This document shows positions 1-6,011 of a DNA stretch of 6,295 nt, piece by piece. A model generated the notes under the pieces. The model did no database searches. It was not told the DNA's origin and was given only the letters and a program-made list of their open reading frames with translations. Made by a program: the position numbers and the translations under genes. The DNA lies in assembly GCA_003447515.1 (NCBI GenBank), contig DLZA01000341.1, positions 1-6,295 of the forward strand, written 5' to 3'. The stretch comes from Paracoccaceae bacterium (GTDB taxonomy: Bacteria > Pseudomonadota > Alphaproteobacteria > Rhodobacterales > Rhodobacteraceae). Within the stretch, counting starts at the first letter, position 1. Every line of letters begins with the position of its first letter.

Positions 1-55
1 GCGTCGCTTCTGGCACGCTAACGGTTGGGATGCGCCATTTTGTAGGCTCAGGCAT
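1..55 (-). CDS. Possible N-terminus of an unidentified gene running off the window
   Basis: An ATG at 55-53 on the minus strand opens a frame that stays open to the window edge, giving 18 codons that read MPEPTKWRIPTVSVPEAT. A TAA lies directly upstream of the ATG, so this would be the true beginning of the frame. It points the same way as the helicase, 167 bp downstream of its stop. No ribosome binding site is visible before the ATG, and 18 codons are too few to judge coding character. In relatives a small S4-domain RNA-binding protein can follow a helicase of this type, but nothing in these residues proves that here. It may equally be a chance open frame. Confidence 0.2.
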   Translation of the reverse strand, partial: MPEPTKWRIPTVSVPEAT

Positions 56-129
56 TTATGTTTGCGTAGCGGTGCCGCATTTATGCCGTTTGGCTGGGTG
101 TCTTTGGTAATGGCTTGCTACAATAAGTA

Positions 130-195
130 CATAATTCTACTCGAACACCTTTGACTGCTTGGGGTACGATCCCAAAGGTCATTGTTCGAATTATG
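130..195. repeat. Large imperfect inverted repeat in the gap downstream of the helicase
   Basis: Two arms of about 24 bases face each other. The inner pair is ACCTTTG (147-153) with CAAAGGT (173-179). The next pair is TCGAAC (141-146) with GTTCGA (184-189), after a four-base bulge CATT on the right. The outer pair is CATAAT (130-135) with ATTATG (190-195), after a bulge on the left. The loop of about 19 bases contains GGGG and CCC that could pair in an alternative way. On the helicase strand no run of T follows, so it is not a textbook intrinsic terminator. It may be a 3' end structure protecting the helicase mRNA, a small structured RNA, or a protein-binding element. The rest of 1-222 shows nothing else that I can support. 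Confidence 0.55.
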
Positions 196-216
196 ATGCG
201 ATTGCGCTGATTTTAT

Positions 217-230
217 GCGGCTTTAGCCGC
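217..230 (-). terminator. Hairpin spanning the helicase stop codon
   Basis: GCGGCT (217-222) and AGCCGC (225-230) are a perfect inverted repeat, best drawn as a 5-bp GC stem with a TAAA loop on the minus strand, and the helicase TAA stop falls in that loop. The minus-strand sequence after the stem is ATAAAATC, AT-rich but without a T run. It may act as a weak terminator or 3' end stabiliser. I am unsure that it terminates transcription. Confidence 0.3.
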
Positions 231-2094
231 GGGCTCCCTTGCCCTCGATAGCTGCCTTAGCCCGCCGTGCTTTGTTCTTTTTTGAATTCGGCTTGCCCAC
301 CGTAGGAGCGAGGTTCTTGCCGCCGCCTTTTTTACGTTTCGTCACTACACCGTCTGGGCGAGTGTCCTCTGGCTGTGCTTTTTTCTTGAACTTCGGTTTA
401 CCCTTGTTCTTATCGTCGGCTGGTTTTGGCTTTTTGCGGCGAGGCGTGGGGTCGTCGTTCCAATCTACTGGAGCGTTTGGTTTTTTGGGTTGGAATTTTG
501 GCTTTGGTCCACGGTGCGCGGGGCTTGGCGTGTCGATCTGGGTAATGGGGGATTTTTTGTCAAACTCGGATTTCGGGCCAAGGTTTTGCAGGAAGTCTTC
601 GAGCGCGTTTGTGCGAAGTTCGACAAGGGTTTCGCGGTGTTGCACACGGATGGCGCCGATGTCGTCTTTGGTGATGCCACCGATTTTGCACAGCCTTGGC
701 AGGAAACGGCGGACCTCAACGCCCGCGTTTTGGCCGCCTGCGACGGAGAACCAAACCGAGGGACCAAAGGAACGTTTCGCCTCCGATGGGTTGAATGAGG
801 TTGGTTCGCCGAGCTCTTCTGGGGCGGACTGGCGTGATTTGTACAAACGCAGATAAGCAGCGGCGATTTGGTCTGGGCCGTGCAGGTTGAGCAGTTTTGT
901 GATGCTGTCTGCTTCAGCTTCGGTTGGTGCGTTTTGCCACGCCTCGTCTGCCATCATCCGCGCCTCGTCCTGCGTAATTACGGCTTCGGCGGAGGGGGCG
1001 TTGCCTATTTGCGCTTGTACTTTCGCGCCCTGGAGCAGGCGGTTGGCCTTGCGCACGGCTTTGGGGTTGGCGATCAGGATAGATACGCCTTTGCGTCCTG
1101 CACGCCCCGTTCGGCCGGAGCGATGCAGCAGGGTTTCCACATTTTGTGGCAGGTCGGCGTGGATTACGAGGTCAAGGTTCGGCAAATCGATGCCGCGTGC
1201 CGCCACATCGGTGGCGACGCAGACACGGGCGCGGCCGTCGCGCATTGCTTGCAGGGCGTGGGTGCGTTCGTTCTGGGACAACTCACCTGATAGGGATACG
1301 ACAGAAAAGCCGCGGTTCGAGAGACGTGTGGTCAGGCGGTTCACCATGTCGCGGGTGTTGCAGAACACTAAGGAACCGGGAGACTCGTAGTAGCGCAAGA
1401 CGTTGATGATGGCTTTTTCTTCGTCGCGGTTTGCGACGGTCATTTGGTGGTATTCGATGTCTGCATGTTGTTGGCGTTCGGACATGGTTGAGATACGCAC
1501 GGCGTCATTTTGAAACTTTTTAGCAAGGTTCGCGATGGTGCGTGGCACAGTGGCCGAGAAGAGAAGTGTGCGGCGGGTTTTGGGAGACGCTTCTAGAATG
1601 AACTCAAGGTCCTCGCGAAAACCGAGATCGAGCATTTCGTCCGCTTCATCGAGCACGATGGCGCGGATACCCGACAGATCAATCGAGCCGCGCATGATGT
1701 GGTCGCGCAATCGGCCCGGCGTGGCAACGACGATATGCGCACCACGACCCAGAGCGCGGCGCTCATCGCGCATGTCCATGCCGCCGACGCAGGATGTAAC
1801 CTGCGCGTTGGCTTTGGCGTAAAGCCACGACAGCTCCCGCATAACCTGCATCGCCAACTCTCTAGTAGGTGCGATTACGAGGGCGAGCGGTTTGCCTGCA
1901 GTGTCAAATAATTCTTCTTCGCCAAGCAAAGTTGGGCCAAGTGCAAGACCAAAGCCAACAGTTTTACCAGAGCCCGTCTGTGCCGATACGAGCAGATCAG
2001 ATGTGCCAAGGTCTGGGTCAGTCACTGCCTTTTGCACTTGGGTCAATGTTTCAAAGCCGCGCGTTTGTAGAGCGGTGGCGAGAGCTTGTTTCAA
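223..2094 (-). CDS. DEAD-box ATP-dependent RNA helicase with DbpA-type RNA-binding domain (DeaD/CsdA-like)
   Basis: Cytoplasmic RNA helicase that uses ATP to unwind short RNA duplexes; relatives act in ribosome assembly, RNA decay and cold adaptation. All core motifs are present: Q motif with Gln21, motif I AQTGSGKT (38-45), Ia PTRELA (76-81), Ib TPGR (125-128), II DEAD (149-152), III SAT (180-182), IV LVFCNTR (242-248), V ATDVAARGID (294-303) and VI HRSGRTGR (324-331). Residues about 445-505 form a DbpA/CsdA RNA-binding domain (SVWFSVAGGQNAGVEVRRFL). Residues about 506-623 are a disordered, Lys/Arg/Pro-rich tail likely to bind RNA. Core, RNA-binding domain and basic tail together resemble DeaD/CsdA more than the shorter DbpA. 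The start is TTG at 2094-2092: an in-frame TAA at 2166-2164 bounds the frame and no ATG or GTG lies between. By eye the gene is more GC-rich than its neighbours. Family call very sure; exact orthologue and start less so. Confidence 0.95.
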   Translation of the reverse strand: MKQALATALQTRGFETLTQVQKAVTDPDLGTSDLLVSAQTGSGKTVGFGLALGPTLLGEEELFDTAGKPLALVIAPTRELAMQVMRELSWLYAKANAQVTSCVGGMDMRDERRALGRGAHIVVATPGRLRDHIMRGSIDLSGIRAIVLDEADEMLDLGFREDLEFILEASPKTRRTLLFSATVPRTIANLAKKFQNDAVRISTMSERQQHADIEYHQMTVANRDEEKAIINVLRYYESPGSLVFCNTRDMVNRLTTRLSNRGFSVVSLSGELSQNERTHALQAMRDGRARVCVATDVAARGIDLPNLDLVIHADLPQNVETLLHRSGRTGRAGRKGVSILIANPKAVRKANRLLQGAKVQAQIGNAPSAEAVITQDEARMMADEAWQNAPTEAEADSITKLLNLHGPDQIAAAYLRLYKSRQSAPEELGEPTSFNPSEAKRSFGPSVWFSVAGGQNAGVEVRRFLPRLCKIGGITKDDIGAIRVQHRETLVELRTNALEDFLQNLGPKSEFDKKSPITQIDTPSPAHRGPKPKFQPKKPNAPVDWNDDPTPRRKKPKPADDKNKGKPKFKKKAQPEDTRPDGVVTKRKKGGGKNLAPTVGKPNSKKNKARRAKAAIEGKGARG

Positions 2095-2102
2095 AGGAGA
2101 TG

Positions 2103-2107
2103 CCTTT
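2103..2107 (-). promoter_or_regulatory. Ribosome binding site supporting the TTG start of the helicase
   Basis: The minus strand reads AAAGG at 2107-2103, followed by eight bases and then the TTG at 2094. This is the only Shine-Dalgarno-like sequence near the start of the frame and it decides for TTG. The codon ATA at 2109-2107, five codons further up, would give MKASPLKQAL if it initiated, which aligns well with how the family begins, but ATA is a very rare start. Confidence 0.5.
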
Positions 2108-2224
2108 ATTAGGGTGTCGCGCAGGTACGCCTTTGAAGGCTGCGTGTAAAGGTGTTGCGTGATTTAGGTCAGTGAATGGTTGAAATTAGATGAGCTAAAC
2201 CAAACTAATTTTTGTAAAAATCTT

Positions 2225-2254
2225 ATTTTATTGGGTAGAATGAAGTGTGCTTAA
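2225..2254 (-). promoter_or_regulatory. Weak promoter candidate for the helicase (proximal)
   Basis: On the minus strand TAAAAT (2230-2225) matches the -10 consensus at five of six positions. TTAAGC (2254-2249) lies 18 bases upstream and matches the -35 consensus at only three of six. Transcription would start near 2218, giving a leader of roughly 120 bases. In DNA this AT-rich such a match is expected by chance, so confidence is low. Confidence 0.2.
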
Positions 2255-2346
2255 GAGATTTAGAAAATGGAGGTGCAATAGTCCGTCGCAGGTTTCGCTT
2301 GAATGGCAATGTGAGCCGTTGTGCATTGAATCGTTAGTTGTGGTTT

Positions 2347-2375
2347 TTTATAGCGAGACCTAAACAGCAATTCCA
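2347..2375 (-). promoter_or_regulatory. Weak promoter candidate for the helicase (distal)
   Basis: TATAAA (2352-2347, minus) matches the -10 consensus at five of six positions, with TGGAAT (2375-2370) 17 bases upstream as a poor -35. Use of this site would leave a leader of about 245 bases before the TTG start. A 13-bp palindrome lies about 20 bases upstream, at 2394-2406. Confidence 0.25.
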
Positions 2376-2393
2376 TGGCCCAAAGGTATAGAG

Positions 2394-2406
2394 ATCATGC
2401 CATGAT
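2394..2406. repeat. Short palindrome ATCATG-C-CATGAT
   Basis: Perfect six-base arms flank a single C. The site lies just upstream of the distal helicase promoter candidate, a position that would suit a regulator. Only one copy is seen in the window and no cognate regulator is encoded here, so operator function is speculative. Confidence 0.3.
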
Positions 2407-2627
2407 ATTACTTATTATTTATGCGGTCTGGTGTGATTTTGGGCTCCAGCATTACGGTCTCAATTAGTGCAGTTGAAAGCTGGACACATCTGTAAATGGA
2501 TGGTGATATTATCAAAATAAACGGGGAAATTAACGAACGGTCCTCATACTGAAAGCGAACTGTGAGAAATGAAAAAACAACATTTAAATTAAAACAATAC
2601 TAACTTGTGATACTTTTCCGATAAAGA

Positions 2628-3650
2628 TCATCGGCTGCGGATCATACCCGCGATATCATAGGCGCCTGCAAGGATGGGCTCGGCGATCTCTGCGGCTTGG
2701 TTTGCGCCATTACCGAGGATGCGATCAATTTCTGAAACGTCATCCATCAAGCGGTTCATCTCTTCTGTGATGGGAGCAAGGTGGCTCACGGCTATGTCTA
2801 CGAGCTCAGGTTTAAATGTGCTAAAATCTTGGCCTGCGACCTCGGTTATCACCTGTTGGGGTGTTTGGCTTGTGAGGGCAGCGCGGATGTTTACAAGGTT
2901 GCGTGCCTCTGGGCGGTTGCTCAGGTTGTCAAAGTTATCGGGCAGCGCTTCTGAGTCTGTTTTTGCTTTGCGAATTTTCTTTGCGATCGTATCGGCATCG
3001 TCAGTCATGTTGATTCGAGACATATCGGAGGGGTCAGATTTTGACATTTTCTTAGACCCATCGCGCAAGGACATGACGCGGGTGGCCGCGCCATCAATAA
3101 TGGGTTCGGGTTCTGGAAAATAATTTGATTTGAAGTCATGGTTAAACTTAGCAGCGATATCACGGGTTAATTCCACGTGCTGTTTTTGGTCATCACCCAC
3201 CGGGACTTGGGTGGCTTTATAAACCAGAATGTCAGCTGCCATTAGAGACGGGTATGCATATAAACCTAGTGACATTTTTTCTGCATTTTTTCCTGCCTTA
3301 TCTTTGAATTGTGTCATGCGATTCATCCAGCCGAGGCGCGTGACGCAGTTGAATAACCAGCCAAGTTCGGCATGGGCGGGAACTTGGGACTGATTAAACA
3401 GGATAGACTTTTGTGGGTTCAAACCACAGGCGATATATGCAGCGGCTAATTCGCGGGTATTGTGACGGAGCGTGTCGGGGTTTTGCCAAACTGTGATTGC
3501 ATGCATGTCAACCATGCAATAAATAGTTTCAATTCCAGAGTTTTGCATTTCTACAAATCGTTTTACTGCACCAAGATAGTTACCAAGGGTGAGATTACCT
3601 GATGGTTGAATGCCTGAAAAGACGCGCGGTGTGAAAGGTGACCCGGCCAT
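2628..3650 (-). CDS. trpS: Tryptophanyl-tRNA synthetase
   Basis: Class I aminoacyl-tRNA synthetase that activates tryptophan with ATP and loads it on tRNA-Trp in the cytoplasm, normally as a dimer. At 340 residues it has the usual bacterial length. The HIGH-equivalent motif lies in [13 protein letters not shown] (16-28), with TLGN (21-24) as the variant typical of TrpRS. The tryptophan pocket signature [10 protein letters not shown] is at 133-142, where Met137 and Asp140 correspond to the residues that read the indole ring. [16 protein letters not shown] follows at 151-166, and KMSKS is intact at 201-205. The ATG at 3650 is preceded by GGAG (3660-3657) with six bases of spacing, and the N-terminus matches the family. 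The gene stands alone: an opposite-strand gene separates it from murJ-glnD upstream and a 533-bp gap separates it from the helicase downstream. Confidence 0.98.
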   Translation of the reverse strand: MAGSPFTPRVFSGIQPSGNLTLGNYLGAVKRFVEMQNSGIETIYCMVDMHAITVWQNPDTLRHNTRELAAAYIACGLNPQKSILFNQSQVPAHAELGWLFNCVTRLGWMNRMTQFKDKAGKNAEKMSLGLYAYPSLMAADILVYKATQVPVGDDQKQHVELTRDIAAKFNHDFKSNYFPEPEPIIDGAATRVMSLRDGSKKMSKSDPSDMSRINMTDDADTIAKKIRKAKTDSEALPDNFDNLSNRPEARNLVNIRAALTSQTPQQVITEVAGQDFSTFKPELVDIAVSHLAPITEEMNRLMDDVSEIDRILGNGANQAAEIAEPILAGAYDIAGMIRSR

Positions 3651-3679
3651 GAGCGGCTCCGATTAGTTGTTGCTCGCGC

Positions 3680-3708
3680 GTTATCGCGGTAAGACTTCCT
3701 CGCGTCAA
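3680..3708 (-). promoter_or_regulatory. Sigma70-type promoter of trpS
   Basis: On the minus strand TTGACG (3708-3703, five of six to consensus) is followed after exactly 17 bases by GATAAC (3685-3680, four of six). Transcription would begin near 3673, leaving a short leader of about 22 bases that contains the GGAG site of trpS. Position, strand and spacing fit well, and trpS needs a promoter here because the gene upstream faces the other way. On the plus strand, TTGTTG (3667-3672) with TAAGAC (3690-3695) is a much weaker candidate for the divergent rhomboid-like gene. Confidence 0.6.
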
Positions 3709-3726
3709 GTTGAGAGAGTTCCACCT

Positions 3727-4422
3727 ATGTTTAATCCCAATGCCAACGCTACTTTTGTCAACCCTTTGCCAAAGGTGGTGATCCTACTAGCGGTGTTGTT
3801 GATTGTTCCGGAGATAATTTTTCAATTGGGAGAGTTTAGCATAATTGGTGGGCCTTCGGGGGCCACATGGCGGCAGGCGATTGCAAACGAATACGGATTT
3901 TCAAATAGGGCTGCATATTTGATGTGGGAGACTGGGCAATATCCATTTTCGACGTTGAGGCGATTTCTCAGTTATGTATTCGTCGATATAAATTTGGTAG
4001 CGACGCTATTTAATGTGGTGTTTGTTTTGGCGCTAGGGAAATTTGTTGGTGAGCGGGCATCACCGCTGTCGGTATTACTAATTTTTTTTGGTAGTGGAGT
4101 AGGTGGAGCGGTTTTGCAAACGCTGATTAATGGACCAGATCGGGCGATGTTAGGGGCCTCTTCGGCATCATTTGGGATGGTTGGCGCGCTGAGTTGGATT
4201 TTGTTCACAAAGCAAAGGGCCGAGGGTGCTTCAGGATGGAATGCCTTTCGATTAATTCTCCAGTTAGTCATCTTTCTAGGAATTATGGTCCTTATATTTG
4301 GTGGACGAGGCTGGGTGGATTGTGTTGCTGGGTTTGCGGTTGGTTTCCCGCTTTGCGCGTTGCTGCTGCCTGTGCATGGGCGTGGTTTGGATTTCTGGTT
4401 TGAGAAGACGCGGAGGAGATAG
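3727..4422 (+). CDS. Rhomboid-family integral membrane protein, probably catalytically dead
   Basis: 231-residue inner-membrane protein with about six hydrophobic segments, roughly residues 16-35, 79-105, 113-133, 142-160, 174-192 and 196-214. Rhomboid features are GASSASFGMVGA (143-154), matching the GxSx serine-nucleophile loop with Ser145, FNVVFVLALGKFVGE (95-109), matching the second-helix region with the conserved Asn96, and DCVAGFAVGF (198-207), matching the last catalytic helix. Active rhomboids cleave other membrane proteins using Ser and His. Here the position of the catalytic His before AGF is Cys199, and the two histidines usual around helix 2 are Asp87 and Ala92. Ser145 and Asn96 alone are not expected to give proteolysis. 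The ATG at 3727 fits the family (MFNP) and has GAGAGAG (3712-3718) eight bases upstream; an in-frame TTG at 3667 would add 20 polar residues and is unlikely. It is divergent from trpS by 76 bp and ends 29 bp from the murJ stop. Substrate or partner unknown. Confidence 0.85.
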   Translation: MFNPNANATFVNPLPKVVILLAVLLIVPEIIFQLGEFSIIGGPSGATWRQAIANEYGFSNRAAYLMWETGQYPFSTLRRFLSYVFVDINLVATLFNVVFVLALGKFVGERASPLSVLLIFFGSGVGGAVLQTLINGPDRAMLGASSASFGMVGALSWILFTKQRAEGASGWNAFRLILQLVIFLGIMVLIFGGRGWVDCVAGFAVGFPLCALLLPVHGRGLDFWFEKTRRR

Positions 4423-4451
4423 TGCCCATTTTTACCAGATTAAGAAAGAGA

Positions 4452-6011
4452 TTAGCGTTTTTCAAAGTTAAGGAGATCCTGTTTTGTGAAAGCGCCGAAT
4501 GCAAGGCACGCAGTAAAGTAGGTGGCGGTACCGCCGATGATGAGGATTGCAAGTGCGATGTAGCGTAGGCCTGCGGTGGCAATCCATGTTTCAAGGATTA
4601 TACTAAGGCCATAGGTGACGGTTCCCATGATTATGGCGGCACCGAACATGCGGGGTATTGCGCGCAAGAGGCGCGCATCGAATGCCGTGGCGTTGCCCAT
4701 GCGGCGTACTCCCCAATACAGCAAAATAGCGAGGGCTACAGAGGAGAGTGTAGTGCCGATAGCAGCAGCGAGGTAGCCGTATTGCGCGCTGAGTCCAATA
4801 GCAAAGGCTGCATTCAAAACCATAGAAACAAGTGCGAAGTAGAAGGGTGTCTTTGTATTTTCACGTGCGAAATAGAGGGGCTGAAACACTTTTTGCAGAA
4901 CAAAAGCGGGCAGGCCGACTGCGTATATAGCCACGGCGGCGGCGGTGTTTTGCGAATCGGCTGATGTGAAAGCGCCCCGTTCAAACAAGACGGAGACAAC
5001 GGCTTGGGGAACTACTAGCAAGCCGACGGTGGCGGGGAGTGTGAGTGCGATAGCAAATTCAGTAGCGCGGTTAAAAGCATCACGGCCACCGTCTGTGTCG
5101 CCTACCTTTAGTTTACGTGATAGATCGGGTAGCAGTACAACACCGATGGCGATGCCAACTACGCCCAAGGGCAACTGATAAAGGCGATCGGCCATAGAAA
5201 GCCATTGGATCGCACCGTCATAATAGCTTGCCACTTGGCGACCAACGAGTAAGTTGATTTGCACGACACCTCCTGCGAGAGCGGCGGGGGCTGCGATCAA
5301 CGCCAGGCGTCTGATATCTGGGGTGAGGCATGGTATTTGGGGTAGAAGCCGGATGCCAGCACGAGAAGCGGCAAGCCACACGAGTGCCAGCTGTGCAATG
5401 CCTGCGATCGGTACACCCCAGACAAGTGCTTTTACTATATTTCCACCTAAAGCCCACGTGCCTGCCATTGCCGCTATAAGGATGATATTTAGAACTATGG
5501 GTGCTGCTGCGGCGGCGGCAAAGCGGCCCATTGAGTTCAGCACACCCGAAAAGAGTGCCGCGAGGGATATGAATATGATGTAGGGAAAACAGATTCGGGC
5601 AAAGTTTGTCGTAATATCAAAGCGTTCATCGCCTTGAAATCCAGAGGCCATGGCAAAAACAAACCATGGCATGAAAAGCTGTGCGATAAGTGTTAATGCG
5701 ATCAAGATAGAGGCGAGGCCTGCCATAGCGTCCTGAGCAAATTTTTGAGCATTCTTAATGTTTTCAAGCTTTTTTGAAAACATTGGTACGAAAGCCATAT
5801 TGAACGCCCCTTCGGCAAAGAAGCGGCGAAACATGTTGGGAAAGGCAAAAGCAACTTGGAAAGCCTCGGCTAAGGGTCCAGAGCCGAAGAAGGCGGCGAT
5901 TAGTATGTCGCGTAGGAAACCCAAGACGCGAGACAAGAGGGTCCAGCTACTAACTGTGAAAAAGTTGGTGAGCAGATGTATCTTTTTGGAATTTGCGGTT
6001 GGAGTGGTCAT
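4452..6011 (-). CDS. murJ: Lipid II flippase MurJ (MviN family)
   Basis: Polytopic inner-membrane protein of the MOP superfamily that moves lipid-linked peptidoglycan precursor (lipid II) from the cytoplasmic to the periplasmic face; essential in most bacteria with a wall. The 519-residue length fits the 14-helix family. The N-terminal signature is clear: LLSRVLGFLRD (25-35) holds Arg28, Gly31, Arg34 and Asp35, matching Arg18, Gly21, Arg24 and Asp25 of the E. coli protein. PNMFRRFFAEGAFNMAFVP (58-76) carries the conserved Arg62, Arg63 and Glu67. The acidic residue at the E. coli Asp39 position is Glu49 here. Hydrophobic segments continue to a short soluble end, LLNFEKR. The ATG overlaps the glnD stop by four bases, so expression is probably coupled to glnD. 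The gene is convergent with the rhomboid-like gene, only 29 bp apart, and no clear terminator hairpin lies between them. Confidence 0.97.
   Translation of the reverse strand: MTTPTANSKKIHLLTNFFTVSSWTLLSRVLGFLRDILIAAFFGSGPLAEAFQVAFAFPNMFRRFFAEGAFNMAFVPMFSKKLENIKNAQKFAQDAMAGLASILIALTLIAQLFMPWFVFAMASGFQGDERFDITTNFARICFPYIIFISLAALFSGVLNSMGRFAAAAAAPIVLNIILIAAMAGTWALGGNIVKALVWGVPIAGIAQLALVWLAASRAGIRLLPQIPCLTPDIRRLALIAAPAALAGGVVQINLLVGRQVASYYDGAIQWLSMADRLYQLPLGVVGIAIGVVLLPDLSRKLKVGDTDGGRDAFNRATEFAIALTLPATVGLLVVPQAVVSVLFERGAFTSADSQNTAAAVAIYAVGLPAFVLQKVFQPLYFARENTKTPFYFALVSMVLNAAFAIGLSAQYGYLAAAIGTTLSSVALAILLYWGVRRMGNATAFDARLLRAIPRMFGAAIIMGTVTYGLSIILETWIATAGLRYIALAILIIGGTATYFTACLAFGAFTKQDLLNFEKR
6008..6011 (-). 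promoter_or_regulatory. ATGA stop-start overlap coupling glnD to murJ
   Basis: On the minus strand ATGA contains both the murJ start (6011-6009) and the glnD stop (6010-6008). A purine-rich stretch GAGGAAG within the end of glnD lies about ten bases before the ATG and can serve as the ribosome binding site. This is the usual layout for translational coupling, so murJ output probably depends on ribosomes finishing glnD. Confidence 0.75.

Larger units (their letters stand above)
2095..2627. other. AT-rich intergenic region between trpS and the helicase; no gene seen
   Basis: This 533-bp gap is visibly richer in A and T than the flanking genes. Both strands hold only short frames: about 30 codons at 2375-2467 (plus), 32 codons at 2326-2228 (minus) and 14 codons at 2452-2408 (minus). 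None has a good ribosome binding site or a recognisable protein. A small inverted repeat CCGAT/ATCGG (2618-2634) overlaps the trpS stop but lacks a T run, so no clear trpS terminator is seen. The gap probably holds the helicase promoter and a long 5' untranslated leader. A decayed gene is an alternative. Confidence 0.6.

Noticed and set aside
2..154. A plus-strand frame open from the window edge to a TGA at 152-154
   Set aside because: It reads with no family-like motif and only 50 codons are visible; it also lies opposite other open frames, so it is not informative.
173..197. GTTCGAATT resembles a tRNA T-loop
   Set aside because: The flanking bases do not form a proper five-pair T stem, and no acceptor, D or anticodon arm can be built around it. 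It is better explained as one arm of the inverted repeat.
239..856. A 205-codon open frame on the plus strand opposite the helicase, with several shorter ones up to 2162
   Set aside because: They lie antisense to a gene with every helicase motif, have unnatural composition (long runs of Phe, Arg and Ser), and no recognisable domain. They are mirror frames of a fairly GC-rich gene.
2228..2326. A 32-codon His/Cys-bearing minus-strand frame in the same gap
   Set aside because: No ribosome binding site, no known motif spacing for metal binding, and no support from neighbours.
2375..2467. A 30-codon plus-strand frame, beginning MAQRYRDHAMILLIIYAV, in the AT-rich gap
   Set aside because: It has a hydrophobic stretch but no ribosome binding site and no recognisable family; such short frames are expected by chance.
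3579..3590. TLGN in place of HIGH in TrpS looked like a lost catalytic motif
   Set aside because: Variants of this kind are normal in bacterial tryptophanyl-tRNA synthetases, and the KMSKS and tryptophan-pocket motifs are intact.
3667..3726. Upstream TTG start adding 20 residues to the rhomboid-like protein
   Set aside because: The extension is polar and arginine-rich, overlaps the trpS promoter, and the ATG at 3727 has a spaced purine-rich ribosome binding site and a family-like MFNP start.
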